Positions 35,770-43,257 of a stretch of DNA of 43,257 nucleotides are shown one piece after another; the stretch's first letter is position 1; every line of letters starts with the position of its first letter. Under the pieces are notes generated by a model, which did not search any database, was not told the origin of the DNA, and was given only the letters and a program-made list of their open reading frames with translations. A program made the position numbers and the translations under genes. The stretch is taken from contig NZ_ANMO01000029.1 in the NCBI RefSeq assembly GCF_000338295.1, positions 1-43,257 of the forward strand, in the 5' to 3' direction. This stretch comes from Rhodopirellula europaea 6C. Lineage in GTDB: Bacteria; Planctomycetota; Planctomycetia; Pirellulales; Pirellulaceae.

Positions 35770-37182
35770 TCACTCCGCAGCCTGCAGTTGGCTTCGTTTC
35801 AAAGTCATCTCATAGACCTTTTGGTCTTCCATTGTGATGCACTCAAACGTGACCTCAGGATCGGGCTTTTCCAAGTCAAACTTCAGCAACCCAAAGAAGT
35901 TGCCTTCGTTGTAAGAAAAGACCGCTTCTTCTTTGGTTGGATGGGTGTGATCATTTGTCATCTTCGAAGTCTCGAACTCAAACAGGTCATAACTGTTTGG
36001 ACGTTCGATCTTGTACACGTCGGTTCGGTGACGATCGGCGGACAGCAGAATCACGCCGCCGATGTTTTCCGTCTCGATGAAATCGAAGATCTCGTTGCGT
36101 TCTTCTTTCACGCCCCACCACGAATCCCGACCTCCCTTGTCCGCGTGCTCCGTCCACAGCGTCCCTGAGGCGAGAACTTTGAACGTGGCATCGGACGCTT
36201 TCAGCTTGTCCAGCAGCCATTCTTTTTGCTCTGGCCCCAGCATCGTTCCATCTTCGAACGATCGGTAGTACCGATTGTCGAGCATGAAAAAGTCGACATC
36301 GCCGATAGAGAAATCAAACCAACAACCGGGAAGCTCATCACCACCGCCGTATGCTGGATTGTTCCAATTCTCGCGAAAAACTTTCCACGATTCGAATTTC
36401 CAACTCGGCTTGAATTTACGGGGGCCGCCCGAGGAATCATCCACGCCAAGGTCGTGATCGTCGTAGACCGCGTACACCGACGTCGACGCGGTCAGACGTT
36501 GAAATTCAGGTCGTAATTGCCGGCGGTAGTAGTGAACACGCTGCTTCGTACGCGACTTGGGTTGATCGATGTAAACGTTGTCACCAAGCAGCAGGATTCC
36601 GTCCGGTGACCGACCAGCGATTACGTCCCAGATTTTTTCTTTCGGCGGGTTGTAACGGGCTCCACCGCCGAAAGCGACACTGAACGTCGCCTTCTCATCT
36701 TTGGACGGATAAGTCCGGAAGGTTGGCTTGTTGTCGGCAAAGACACTCTTTCCGTTGACCAGAACATCGTAGGTGTACGACGTCGAGGGCTGGAGATCGT
36801 CGAGGTCCAAAAGTGCTGAGTAGTCCATCTCCGCAGAGGTTTCGACGACCTCGCTGGATTGACCGTCCATCACAACCTGCACGCTGGCGGCTTCTGTCGT
36901 TCGAACCCAGATGCGAGCGCTGTGGTCGGTGACGCAGCCCAGCATTGGTCCGCCCAACAGCTTCAAGTCATGCTTCGCCACCAATTCACGAAACTCGGGC
37001 GAATCGACCACGTGCTGCAATCCAGCGTCCGATTCTTTGAGTCCGTACATGGACTCAAGGAAGTAGTGATCCATGTCGCCCACCACCGGCGTCTCGCGGG
37101 GTGTTGGGATCGGCGGCTTGGCGAAGGAAACCGTTGTGGCAGGAAGGATCGCAAGGAGGATCCCGGACAGCATTCTCTTCAT
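35770..37182 (-). CDS. PhoD-like alkaline phosphatase/phosphodiesterase, secreted
   Basis: This 470-residue protein has a signal peptide (about residues 1-21, ending VSFA). An N-terminal beta-sandwich (GPMLGCVTDHSARIWVRT, SYTYDVLVNG) precedes the metallophosphatase part with ILLLGDNVYID, YAVYDDHDLGVDD, FMLDNRYYRS, LASGTLWTE and VILLSADRHRTDVYK. These are the PhoD-type metal-binding blocks in the expected order, so phosphoester or phosphodiester hydrolysis in the periplasm is likely. The ATG at 37182 is chosen because it begins the signal. No Pho-box could be identified. It is convergent with the TIM-barrel gene and separated by about 180 bases from the next gene upstream. Confidence 0.9.
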   Translation of the reverse strand: MKRMLSGILLAILPATTVSFAKPPIPTPRETPVVGDMDHYFLESMYGLKESDAGLQHVVDSPEFRELVAKHDLKLLGGPMLGCVTDHSARIWVRTTEAASVQVVMDGQSSEVVETSAEMDYSALLDLDDLQPSTSYTYDVLVNGKSVFADNKPTFRTYPSKDEKATFSVAFGGGARYNPPKEKIWDVIAGRSPDGILLLGDNVYIDQPKSRTKQRVHYYRRQLRPEFQRLTASTSVYAVYDDHDLGVDDSSGGPRKFKPSWKFESWKVFRENWNNPAYGGGDELPGCWFDFSIGDVDFFMLDNRYYRSFEDGTMLGPEQKEWLLDKLKASDATFKVLASGTLWTEHADKGGRDSWWGVKEERNEIFDFIETENIGGVILLSADRHRTDVYKIERPNSYDLFEFETSKMTNDHTHPTKEEAVFSYNEGNFFGLLKFDLEKPDPEVTFECITMEDQKVYEMTLKRSQLQAAE

Positions 37183-37363
37183 GGTGGCGTTCTGTGGGAG
37201 AGTCTGGCGTGGCCCGTTTGAAGGAGGGGCGACCATGTTATCACAGCCAGGTTGCCAACTGGGGAGAGATGCCTGGAACGTCAGGCAATCGCTGATGCGG
37301 TGGAAAGAGTGACGGCTTCTTTGGGGAAGGACTTCTTGCGTCGTCCACTACGGTTCAGATTGC

Positions 37364-38653
37364 TCATGGCATGCAGGAATCCAATGTCATCAAGACAAAC
37401 CCGGTGCCGTAGGGTTGGTGGTAGTCGTACAGCGGGTAATCCCACCACGAACCGTCGGATTCTTGCCGATCCAGCATCAGCTTGGCCAGCATCGATTGAT
37501 ATGGCGCACGTTCGTCTGCGGGCAACAAATCCATTCCCACTGCGGCGTAGTAGTGGCCAAAGAAGTAGAAGTATCCGGCCACTTGCATCCAGGCTTCGTG
37601 GGGAATCGGTCGCTTGCGGCCAATGTCGAGCCAGCCATTGCGTAGATAAAGCCGGCAAAGCCAAACCTTCACGACGTCGTCGGTGATTTTGGAATCGCCC
37701 CAAACTCGCATTGCCGCGTTGCAGCACTGGGACCGGCCGAGACTGCCGCCCGGACGATTGATCTCGCGCATCGGTCGGTACTGCAAGTCTTCGCTATATA
37801 AATAGCTGAAGTCGGGTTTCTGTTGTCTCCCTAACGCAGCCACCGCCCGATCCACCATACGCTTGGGCGGAGTGATACCGAGCGAGTCGGCTTCCTTCAG
37901 GGCAACCAACACCGCTCCGTTGACAAAACTGGTCGACGACGACGTTGGCTGGTCGGCTTGATAACGAAAGTCGTAGTAGCCCCAACCACCGTCGACCGAT
38001 TCGTAACGCTGCAGCATTTCGAATTGATCCTGGATCAGACTGACGATGCTGCCTTGGCGATCCGCATCGTCCTTGTGCCATTCATGCAAACGCACCAGGG
38101 CCTGGATCGAATAGCCATGCCCCCAGACGTTGTACACGGCCGAGCCATCCGCTCGACGCAGCTTCGGCAATTCGCGGAATAACCATGTTTCCGCTCGTTC
38201 AACCGAATCGCGAACTTGTGCTCGCAAACTTTGTTCGGGTGCATCCGCCGGCAAGTGTTCGAAAGTGTCAATCAACCCAGCGATTCCTAACGACGTGGTC
38301 GCGGCTCGAAACGCATGGTGTGCTCCAGGAACCGGGGCGTAGATATTCAGACCTTTCGTCCGAGTCGGTGATCCCCAAGAACCGTTCGGGTTCTGGTCTT
38401 CGAGCATGAACTCGATGCCACGCACGATCGCTGAGCGAATATCCGATTCGGTGGGTGCATCAATTTCAGGTGGCACGGGGGTGCGAGTCACATCGAAGTG
38501 CGCCACCGCCGGTAACTCTTCCGCATGGGATGGCGAGCTCAACACCAGCGGACAAAAGACAGCAATCACCAACACGCAGCGAAGAGACGATCTTCGAATG
38601 AGCCGAGTGACCAAAGTCATCGTGAAAGATTGTTCGGTTTGCTTGATGTTCAT
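37364..38653 (-). CDS. Squalene-cyclase/prenyltransferase-like alpha-toroid protein, secreted
   Basis: This 429-residue protein has a hydrophobic export signal (about residues 24-44, ending PSHAE). It has several repeats of the terpenoid cyclase/prenyltransferase alpha-alpha barrel type: GIEFMLEDQNPNGSWGS, YESVDGGWGYYDF, RQESDGSWWDYPLYDY and related helix pairs. The catalytic DxDD motif of squalene-hopene cyclases is not visible, and secretion also argues against a cyclase. It probably serves as a structural or binding toroid; such proteins are frequent in planctomycetes. The start lies 25 bases after the stop of the HlyD-like gene, so the two probably form one unit. GGGA lies upstream of the ATG. 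Confidence 0.85.
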   Translation of the reverse strand: MNIKQTEQSFTMTLVTRLIRRSSLRCVLVIAVFCPLVLSSPSHAEELPAVAHFDVTRTPVPPEIDAPTESDIRSAIVRGIEFMLEDQNPNGSWGSPTRTKGLNIYAPVPGAHHAFRAATTSLGIAGLIDTFEHLPADAPEQSLRAQVRDSVERAETWLFRELPKLRRADGSAVYNVWGHGYSIQALVRLHEWHKDDADRQGSIVSLIQDQFEMLQRYESVDGGWGYYDFRYQADQPTSSSTSFVNGAVLVALKEADSLGITPPKRMVDRAVAALGRQQKPDFSYLYSEDLQYRPMREINRPGGSLGRSQCCNAAMRVWGDSKITDDVVKVWLCRLYLRNGWLDIGRKRPIPHEAWMQVAGYFYFFGHYYAAVGMDLLPADERAPYQSMLAKLMLDRQESDGSWWDYPLYDYHQPYGTGFVLMTLDSCMP

Positions 38654-38678
38654 AGCGTTTTCCCGAGGATGACCACGA

Positions 38679-39911
38679 TCACTTCGTCAGTTCAACGGTT
38701 GCCGTCATGGTGGGCTTCACCGCGTCAGGCAATTGCCCAACGACCTTCACGGTCGCATCAAACTTGGTTCCCATGAATGGCACCGTCGCAACCGAATCAA
38801 CGACGCCTTTCACTTCGCCCTTCGGATCAAGTGCTGGCTTGATGACGCATGAATCGCCTGTCTTGATGCCTGCCAAATCCGCCTCGCTCAACGTCAAACG
38901 AACTCGCATCTTTTTGGGCTGGACCACGGTGGCGATGACCTGGTCGGTTGAAACTTTCGCCCCCGCCTTGATCGGACTGGGCTTGGCATTGAGAGCACCA
39001 CGATTGAGTTCTCCATAAAGCAAGATGCCGCCACCAGGAGCTTTGATGACGATCGACTTTCGTTGCTGGCGAAGCTCTTCGAAGTCGGCTTCCTTTTCTG
39101 CCAAAGCTTCGGCGGCCTTTCGACGTTCGATGTCGCGTTTCTTCTTGGCACTGTCGAGGTTGCGAAGGGTTTTCTCGTAAGCCATCTGAGCCCGTTCCCA
39201 AGTCGCCTCCGTTTGAGCGTCCTCTGCGGGAATGGATTGCTCCATCGTTCGTTTGGATCGGATCTCGGTGCTTTCCAATCGAAACTGAGCGGACTCGACC
39301 GAACGCTTGGCACGCTTGAGCACGATCTCTTCGGACTCTTCGGTCAAGTCATCCGCGTCGTACATCTGCTGAAGCTGCTTCAATTCCTCCGCCGCGTTTT
39401 CCAACGAGGCCTTGGACGATTTGATGTCGAATTTGGCACTTTTGATTTTCCGATCCCGGTCGACTTGCAAGTAGTTGTCGTAAGCCTGCTTGGCAGACTG
39501 ACGTGCACGCTCCGCATCTTCGCGATCAAGTTTCTGAGCAGCAACGAATAGGTCAAACGCAAATTGTTCATCCGCCGCGGTGATTCTTGCCAAGCGGATA
39601 TCGATCTCGGCGGCAGAAAGTTTTTTGTCGATGGATTCAGTGTCAAACCAAACGACCGTCTGGCCCTCTTTGACTTCGGTTCCGTGCGGCAGGATCTTCT
39701 TGATCTCAAGTTCACCAAACTGATCCAACCCGTGGTTCAATTCCCAACTTCGAGTCGCCTCGAATGTTCCCTGCACCTTGACCGGTTCAGCAGCCTTCAC
39801 TGCTTCCTTGTCCTTCGGCGCGTCGTCCAACGCGAGAAGCGAATTGGCCCCGAGGATCACGCAGAATGCTGCGACGGCGGCTCGAGTCATTCGATTCAAC
39901 AAACAATTCAT
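38679..39911 (-). CDS. HlyD-like periplasmic adaptor (membrane fusion) protein
   Basis: This 410-residue protein has an N-terminal signal (residues 1-28) and the plan of a membrane fusion protein: a lipoyl-like half (GELEIKKILPHGTEVKEGQTVVWFD), a long helical hairpin (about 90-290, rich in Glu, Lys, Arg, Ala), the second lipoyl-like half (SIVIKAPGGGILLYGEL) and a beta-barrel (VVQPKKMRVRLTLSEADLAGIKTGDSCVI). Such adaptors link an inner-membrane pump to an outer-membrane channel. No RND or ABC transporter gene is adjacent; the partner gene is a secreted toroid protein. The partners or a non-transport role are therefore open. A GAGAG precedes the ATG. Confidence 0.85.
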   Translation of the reverse strand: MNCLLNRMTRAAVAAFCVILGANSLLALDDAPKDKEAVKAAEPVKVQGTFEATRSWELNHGLDQFGELEIKKILPHGTEVKEGQTVVWFDTESIDKKLSAAEIDIRLARITAADEQFAFDLFVAAQKLDREDAERARQSAKQAYDNYLQVDRDRKIKSAKFDIKSSKASLENAAEELKQLQQMYDADDLTEESEEIVLKRAKRSVESAQFRLESTEIRSKRTMEQSIPAEDAQTEATWERAQMAYEKTLRNLDSAKKKRDIERRKAAEALAEKEADFEELRQQRKSIVIKAPGGGILLYGELNRGALNAKPSPIKAGAKVSTDQVIATVVQPKKMRVRLTLSEADLAGIKTGDSCVIKPALDPKGEVKGVVDSVATVPFMGTKFDATVKVVGQLPDAVKPTMTATVELTK

Positions 39912-40270
39912 GATGTCATTCTCTCAAGGCGATGTGGGACGACAGTGATCGGCAATTTTTGTTCGGTCGTCTGTTTCAAGACGGCTCACTTCGGCGTGGT
40001 ATACCGCCGAAAAAGCGGCGTGGCTTTTCAGAGTATCTCCAGAAATTACCGAATCAATCGACCGAAATACAACGAGTCGATTCCAAGCACTGAATGAAGG
40101 CAGCGCCGCAATCTCGTCGCTAGTTGGCTGTCGCAGGAGGGCTCAGCCCCTCTTCGGTTCATCGTCACCGACGAGCAGCATGAAGGCGAACACCAAATAT
40201 CCATCGCCAATCACTCGACCACGCTGCAACAGTGGTCTCCATTGTACTGTCTGGCGGATGCCGATTGCCT
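39912..40270. other. Gene-free stretch upstream of the HlyD-like gene
   Basis: These 359 bases hold no credible gene. They should include the promoter of the HlyD-like/toroid unit (minus strand). A palindrome GGTATACC and a small hairpin CGCCG-AAAAAG-CGGCG lie close together around 40000-40020. No strong promoter could be fixed, and there is no sign of an RNA gene. Confidence 0.5.
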
Positions 40271-40852
40271 TCAAACGACATCAGGCAAATCTTCGGCCAG
40301 TTCAATCCAATCATCGTGCCGCCTCAGCCGCTCTGCCACGGCCGGATGTGGCTTTTGCCAAACCTCTGGAAGATCGCATTCGCCTTCCATTTCGGTCGCA
40401 AACGCCAGTTGCTCACGAGGCGGATCGAACTGGGCGTTCACACCGAGTTTGTTCCCACGAGCGTCGATCCGAACCCAACCATGCCCAGGCAAATGAACGG
40501 CGTTCAAACCGTGCAAGCAGAACGGTGGACCATCGCCATCAACCGACAATCGCTGGTAACACATCCCGGCGGAAATTTGGTTGGCTCGCAACAAAGCACA
40601 AAGCAGATGACTCTTGGCGTAGCAGTATCCAATCCCGTGCGATAGCACATCCGACGCTCGGCATGTCACTGGGTTGCGCTGTTCATCTCCGGTGTGCCGG
40701 ATCGCGTCGCGCACAAACTCAAAACAGTTCTTCGCGGTTTCCTCCATCGATGCCCCCGCCAGCTTGCGTGCACATTCAACGATGTCCGGATGGCCAGCAT
40801 CAATGTCCTCGCAATGCCCAAGGTAGTCATCTGGATTGGGAGATGAACTCAT
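40271..40852 (-). CDS. Transglutaminase-like domain protein
   Basis: This 193-residue protein of the transglutaminase-like (cysteine protease-fold) superfamily has a predicted triad C77 (GIGYCYAKSHLL), H114 (CLHGLNAVHL) and D130 (GWVRIDARGN). No signal peptide is seen, so a cytosolic protein is likely. Small members of the family act as peptidases or amidases rather than cross-linkers. The real start is the ATG at 40852 (MSSSPNPDD); a longer frame to 40948 runs into an interspersed hairpin repeat and would read GWKPMPL, a translation of repeat DNA. The gene stands alone between two repeat-bearing gaps. Confidence 0.86.
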   Translation of the reverse strand: MSSSPNPDDYLGHCEDIDAGHPDIVECARKLAGASMEETAKNCFEFVRDAIRHTGDEQRNPVTCRASDVLSHGIGYCYAKSHLLCALLRANQISAGMCYQRLSVDGDGPPFCLHGLNAVHLPGHGWVRIDARGNKLGVNAQFDPPREQLAFATEMEGECDLPEVWQKPHPAVAERLRRHDDWIELAEDLPDVV

Positions 40853-40911
40853 TTCGGTTCCGTTGGTCAGTCTTGGAAAGTAGAGCGTGCGAAGGACGGT
40901 GCAGAAAACAA

Positions 40912-40968
40912 GTGGCATAGGCTTCCAGCCTGTGATTGCGAAGAACACAGGCTGGAAGCCTATGCCAC
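40912..40968. repeat. Perfect 23-bp inverted repeat
   Basis: The arm at 40912-40934 (begins GTGGCATAGGCTTCCAGCC) is perfectly complementary to 40946-40968, with an 11-base loop (40935-40945). It lies between the stop of the 41009-41518 gene and the start of the transglutaminase-like gene, both on the minus strand. A perfect 23-bp stem is too long for chance. It may be a mobile intergenic repeat (REP/MITE-like) or a transcription terminator for the upstream gene; there is no T-run. Confidence 0.85.
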
Positions 40969-41008
40969 ACTTTCCGTGCGAATAACGCCCATTGGAAGAC
41001 GGACAAGT

Positions 41009-41518
41009 CTAACCACCGTCAGGTTCATTCAGTTCAAATGCCGCCTGCAAGAAAGCCTTGAAGTTGAGCAGGTCACCTGGTGGACTACCTAAGAACCAAG
41101 AATCCAATTCATCGTCAGGATAAATCGAGAACGACGAACGCAAGCCGTGAACAAAATCGTCTGGTGTTGCGCACTCCAGGAGCTCCAACCCTCGTTTCGC
41201 AAATGCCTTGCAATGACCAGGAGTGTCCATCGCGGCGTCAATTGCCGCTTCACGTTCCCAGTGCATCAAGATTGAACAAGCAATTTCATGTTTTAAGAAA
41301 CGCACGCTCGATGGTTCGCCATAGAAACTTGGATGAAGTTCCAGCAACAGACAACTCGCAGAACCATACTCGGCAATCGCAATGTCCGAGCGAGCCTGAT
41401 AAAGGGCATGTTCCAACGAAGCGATCCGACGCTGATGGCGGATCTGAGTACCAACGAGCGCGAAACCCAAGACAACGATGAGCACCGTGGTCAAAATTTG
41501 CGTCAATGTAAAACGCAT
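41009..41518 (-). CDS. Small single-pass membrane protein of unknown function
   Basis: This 169-residue protein begins MRFTLTQILTTVLIVVLGFALVG, one N-terminal membrane segment, followed by a soluble part with HALYQARSDIAIAEY and an acidic C-terminus. The start is the ATG at 41518, since AGGAG lies 6 bases upstream; a longer frame to 41548 overlaps the next gene upstream. Such RFTLTQIL-type N-termini are common in planctomycete membrane proteins. It is the last of four minus-strand genes with short gaps (26 bases to the preceding one). I do not recognise a family. Confidence 0.72.
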   Translation of the reverse strand: MRFTLTQILTTVLIVVLGFALVGTQIRHQRRIASLEHALYQARSDIAIAEYGSASCLLLELHPSFYGEPSSVRFLKHEIACSILMHWEREAAIDAAMDTPGHCKAFAKRGLELLECATPDDFVHGLRSSFSIYPDDELDSWFLGSPPGDLLNFKAFLQAAFELNEPDGG

Positions 41519-41544
41519 GAAGCTCCTGTTCTGCTCAAGTGCGG

Positions 41545-42051
41545 TCAAACGGAAGCATCCTTCTTACTCAGCATTTGTCTGCTTGCGAAATGGTAACCCC
41601 AAAACGCTGCTGACAACACGAGCAGGATGGTTCCAATCCAGCTGGCCGCCCATGCTCGGAAAACTTGATGGGCCAGCGGTCCGGCGGGCTGCTGCCAAAG
41701 CTGAATTTGCCCAAACGCAAAAGCGGCAACTCCGAACGCAACAACCACTACTCCGAATCGAAATGGATTCACCCAGCTCGATTGTGATTGGTCGACGTCC
41801 TTCTCCATCGTCACGTCTTTCTTCACCGGCTTCTTGAAACGGGTGCCAAGTTGAAAACACAGAAAGAACGCGACGGTGAAGAGCAGCGTTGATGCGAGGT
41901 CCGCGGGCGATAGCAAGGTCGCACCGCAGGAACAAGCAAAGGCAATCTCCGCCGTTTGCAGAAGCTTGCTCCGACGCCACCGCAAAAGCAGTGAGACGAG
42001 CCCAAGGACGGCGGGCAAGACGAGCTCAAAGATACCAACAGAAAGGTGCAT
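41545..42051 (-). CDS. Multi-pass membrane protein of unknown function
   Basis: This 168-residue protein has about four hydrophobic segments (near residues 4-22, 35-65, 100-118 and 130-155) and a basic, charged middle loop (RFKKPVKKDVTMEKDVDQ). The ATG at 42051 has GGAG 9 bases upstream; the longer frame to 42069 is less likely. It is followed 26 bases later by the single-pass membrane protein. No family is recognised; it looks like a small inner-membrane protein. Confidence 0.72.
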   Translation of the reverse strand: MHLSVGIFELVLPAVLGLVSLLLRWRRSKLLQTAEIAFACSCGATLLSPADLASTLLFTVAFFLCFQLGTRFKKPVKKDVTMEKDVDQSQSSWVNPFRFGVVVVAFGVAAFAFGQIQLWQQPAGPLAHQVFRAWAASWIGTILLVLSAAFWGYHFASRQMLSKKDASV

Positions 42052-42198
42052 GGCTGAATTCTCCAACAAACAAATGGACTGGAAAGTTCGCCGAATGCAC
42101 TTCGTCGACCGTTGGTCACGAAAGGGAAGCGATCAAGTGATCTTATTGCCACCGCTTGGACGAGTCAAATTGCCCGTCACAAATCAATTGTCGGTCGA

Positions 42199-42495
42199 TC
42201 ACAATCCGAACAAACCCAAAAGGACGACGATGGTGATGGCCTCGCGATAAGCGATCAGTCGCGTTGTGAACAAATCCGCGACCAACCGATTCCAGAATTC
42301 GCGAATGAACCATGCGGAGATGAACATCATGATCAGGTACCGTACAAAGTCGATCAACGATGTGAGAACCAAGCCTTGGATGGGAACGCCCTGGGCTTTG
42401 TCAGAAAAAGCGAACGTGATGAACCCTGTCCCCGCCGAGTACAAAATCAGGAGAACGTTGAATCCGAGAGTGATCGTGGGATGAGGGGCTTTCAC
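42199..42495 (-). CDS. Small membrane protein, GTG start
   Basis: This 98-residue protein has about three hydrophobic segments (TLGFNVLLILYSAGTGFITFAF, LIDFVRYLIMMFISAWFI, AITIVVLLGLFGL). The start codon is GTG at 42495, supported by GGAG 6 bases upstream. It lies between the Tat lipoprotein gene and the multi-pass membrane protein. I do not recognise a family. Confidence 0.66.
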   Translation of the reverse strand: MKAPHPTITLGFNVLLILYSAGTGFITFAFSDKAQGVPIQGLVLTSLIDFVRYLIMMFISAWFIREFWNRLVADLFTTRLIAYREAITIVVLLGLFGL

Positions 42496-42543
42496 AATTG
42501 GCTCCGATACCGTGGCTCATAAGAATCTCGATGATCGACGAAT

Positions 42544-42996
42544 TCACGCGTACTCGCTGGGTCCCAACATAACCGTCTCTGAAACGCCGCTTTCGGTTTC
42601 AAATCGGACGTAGCCATCTGCCTCGACCAGCGAGCGTTCTTCGTCAGTTAGTTCTTCTTCGAACTGTCGCTGGATCAACTCGGTGTCGATGTACTTGACC
42701 GCCAACTTCGCTGAAACCGTCGTCGCCACAATCACCACGGACAGAATTCGCATCCCAGGATAGGGCAAGAAGAACACTCGCGGGCCAATCATCCCCGAAA
42801 CGATTTCGTAGCCTCGCAAAGCAACACGATAGCGTTCCAAGTCTTCGGTCGACGTCTCATCGACAGCTTCGTCGACCTCCGTCGCCACTCGCTCCACCGA
42901 GGCCGCAATGGGTTCCGTCACGTTGCCGGAATCGCATCCGGTGACCGATGCGGCGGCAGCGAATGCTGAGAACGAAAGAAAATGTCTTCTCTGCAT
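42544..42996 (-). CDS. Tat-type lipoprotein of unknown function
   Basis: This 150-residue protein starts MQRRHFLSFSAFAAAASVTGC: a twin arginine (R3-R4), a hydrophobic stretch and a lipobox with C21, so it is probably a Tat-exported lipoprotein. A second hydrophobic segment (MRILSVVIVATTVSAKLAV, about 80-98) may be a membrane anchor. The C-terminal part is acidic (EEELTDEERSLVEADGYVRFE). The ATG at 42996 fits the signal better than an upstream start at 43038. It is the first of four minus-strand genes for membrane or exported proteins. Confidence 0.75.
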   Translation of the reverse strand: MQRRHFLSFSAFAAAASVTGCDSGNVTEPIAASVERVATEVDEAVDETSTEDLERYRVALRGYEIVSGMIGPRVFFLPYPGMRILSVVIVATTVSAKLAVKYIDTELIQRQFEEELTDEERSLVEADGYVRFETESGVSETVMLGPSEYA

Positions 42997-43197
42997 GGAA
43001 ACGCTCGAAGTGAGAGAACGGACAAGCTCATTGATCAACGATCAATCGAATGATCCCCGTCTTCATCGAGGGCCGAATCAATCGTCACCGTGGGCGCTGA
43101 TTGTCTCCAAATTCATCGGAGATCCGGTAGTGGGCGACTCATCCGGAAAATGCAGCAGACCGATCAAGCCAATCCCGAGCAAAACGATGCCTACCCT

Positions 43198-43244
43198 CCC
43201 CCAGAAATCTCACTGAACGCTCGCTTCCCGCCCCCTCCCGCTGC
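43198..43244 (+). repeat. Interspersed 47-base repeat, copy 2
   Basis: These 47 bases match the reverse complement of 34519-34565 at 42 of 47 positions. Both copies are intergenic and in opposite orientation, about 8.6 kb apart. The similarity may continue past the window edge; both neighbourhoods also contain GGTCGTGCAG. Confidence 0.6.
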
Positions 43245-43257
43245 TGAGGTCGTGCAG

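Noticed and set aside
40853-40948. N-terminal extension of the transglutaminase-like protein
   Set aside because: The extension is translated from one arm and the loop of an interspersed inverted repeat.

Overview
The window looks like a chromosomal segment of a Planctomycetota bacterium, most likely of the Rhodopirellula/Pirellulaceae type. This rests on gene content: a DUF1501 protein paired with a planctomycete-type cytochrome/DUF1549/DUF1553 protein, a DUF1559 pilin-like protein, many secreted type I sulfatases, XylR-like AraC regulators, and interspersed hairpin repeats. Coding strand changes often, GC content is moderate, and I see no rRNA, tRNA, CRISPR array, insertion sequence or phage gene.

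Layout. (1) 1-6506: the tail of an unidentified plus-strand ORF, the DUF1501 and DUF1549/DUF1553 pair, and a XylR-like regulator divergent from an L-threonate dehydrogenase-like gene. (2) 6507-7089: a gene-free stretch with at least five short hairpins between convergent genes. (3) 7090-22816: ten tightly packed minus-strand genes, nearly all with secretion signals. In transcription order these are a beta-helix protein, a sulfatase, an EF-hand esterase, a sulfatase, a second esterase, a sialate O-acetylesterase-like protein, a two-domain sulfatase fusion, a sulfatase, a GH117-like glycosidase and a DUF6786-like protein. A second XylR-like regulator (23024-24235) is divergent from the first gene. 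The set reads as one operon for taking apart a sulfated and acylated polysaccharide; the GH117-like gene points, tentatively, to a red-algal galactan containing 3,6-anhydrogalactose. (4) 24240-25766: a small lipoprotein and a DUF1559 protein. (5) 26747-34450: a translationally coupled signalling operon, hybrid histidine kinase - double-domain KaiC-like ATPase - hybrid histidine kinase, without kaiA or kaiB. (6) 34699-39911: a secreted xylose-isomerase-like TIM barrel, a PhoD-like phosphatase, a squalene-cyclase-like toroid protein and a HlyD-like adaptor. (7) 40271-42996: a transglutaminase-like protein and four small membrane or lipoproteins, with two repeat elements.

The most noteworthy systems are the sulfatase/esterase operon, including a single polypeptide with two complete sulfatase active sites, and the KaiC-centred two-kinase operon. 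The first kinase starts with what looks like a leftover of a CheB methylesterase motif, and the second starts with a receiver-like domain lacking the phosphoacceptor aspartate. Family names come from recognised motifs; no database search was run.
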